Assembly: GCA_016801885.1 (NCBI GenBank)
Contig: CM028901.1
Location: 14,581,095 to 14,645,094 of the forward strand
Source of the DNA: Toxotes chatareus
Taxonomy: Eukaryota > Chordata > Actinopteri > Toxotidae
Length of the DNA: 64,000 bases
Direction of reading: 5' to 3'
Shown here: piece by piece, positions 63,471 to 64,000 of the stretch
Layout of the letters: every line of letters begins with the position of its first letter
Position numbering within the stretch: position 1 is the stretch's first letter
Program-made: the position numbers and the translations under genes
Notes under the pieces: generated by a model
Told to the model about the DNA's origin: nothing
The model's input: the letters and a program-made list of their open reading frames with translations, nothing else
Databases searched by the model: none

Positions 63471-64000
63471 AAAAAAGTCTACATTTTTTTGGACCTCAAA
63501 ATGTCATAAAAAACGTCGTAGTATAGTATAGTATTAAAAAAGTCAAAATGGCCAAAAAAAAGTCAAAAAAATATTTGGATTTTGGACCTCATTTTTTTTA
63601 TCAACATCGACCAAAAAAAAAAGTCACAATTTTTTTTACCTCAAAATGTCATAAAAAACGTCATAGTATAGTAAGGCGTCAAAATCGGCCAAAAAAGTCA
63701 TACTTTTTTATGACCTCAAAATGTCATAAAAAAAACATCATAGTATAGTAAGGCATCAAAATCGGCCAAAAAAAGTCATACTTTTTATGACCTCAAAATG
63801 TGCCAAAAAAAACGTCATAGTATAGTAAGTTGTTGTCAAATCGGCCAAAAAAAGTCATACTTTTTATGACCTCAAAATGTCATAAAAAAACGTCATACTA
63901 TAGTAAGGCATCAAAATCGGACAAAAAAGTCATACTTTTTATGAACTCAAAATGTCATAAAAAAACGTCATAGAATAATATGGTATTCTTTTTGGGCAAA

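Larger units (their letters stand above)
40131..64000. repeat. large tandem satellite-like array, monomer about 76 bp
   Basis: From 40131 to the window edge the sequence is one tandem array. The phrase CAAAATCGG starts at 40132, 40208 and 40284, giving a 76-base period; later units range from about 74 to 80 through changes in A/T runs. A unit reads, in pieces: GTCAAAATCGGCC, AAAAAAAGTCATAC, TTTAGTATGACCTC, AAAATGTCATAAAAAACGTC, ATAGTATAGTAAGGC. About 23.87 kb corresponds to roughly 310 units. The left junction with unique sequence is sharp; the right end is beyond the window. Monomers fall into several linked classes described in the sub-block entries. I do not recognise the family. Open frames inside are by-products of the repeat. 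Confidence 0.97.

Noticed and set aside
43331..63748. Many open frames of 60-121 codons on both strands in the array
   Set aside because: They are translations of the tandem monomer, with the same peptide recurring every 25 residues. They lack start context, domains or any neighbouring gene structure.
40131..64000. CRISPR-like repeat organisation
   Set aside because: There are no unique spacers, since the whole 76-bp unit repeats. The genome is vertebrate and no cas genes are present.

Overview
The window looks like a piece of a ray-finned fish nuclear genome, probably a percomorph teleost. This rests on intron-containing vertebrate genes, many CA/GA microsatellites, and fold-back and Tc1-like repeat remnants of the sort common in teleosts. 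No prokaryotic genes, operons, rRNA or CRISPR loci were seen.

Layout. Bases 1-6127 are read as the last intron of slc66a2 (pqlc1, a PQ-loop transporter). Its terminal coding exon lies at 6128-6338 on the + strand. A convergent intergenic region with several dispersed repeats follows (about 6.3-13.3 kb). Then comes kcng2 (Kv6.2, an electrically silent voltage-gated K+ channel subunit) on the - strand, with two coding exons (14116-13289 and 27564-26776) split by a 12.66 kb intron. The tail-to-tail slc66a2/kcng2 pair matches the human KCNG2-PQLC1 neighbourhood at 18q23 (from general knowledge), which supports both calls. Upstream of kcng2, 27.6-40.1 kb is non-coding. It holds a perfect double palindrome, microsatellites, and a CpG-rich segment near 35.4 kb that could be the kcng2 promoter and first non-coding exon.

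From about 40131 to the window edge at 64000 the sequence is one uninterrupted tandem array of a monomer of about 76 bp, roughly 310 monomer equivalents. The array is a mosaic of several monomer classes. It has higher-order periods (about 233, 613, 770 and 1457 bp), a large internal duplication offset by about 4.3 kb, and a disordered block near 50 kb. It continues past the window. Most monomers keep a short GTCA...TGAC dyad, although the spacer exists in quite different sequence versions. This array is the least ordinary part of the window.

Limits. All family assignments come from reading the sequence and from memory of family motifs. No alignment or search was run. UTR ends, promoters and repeat family names are tentative.
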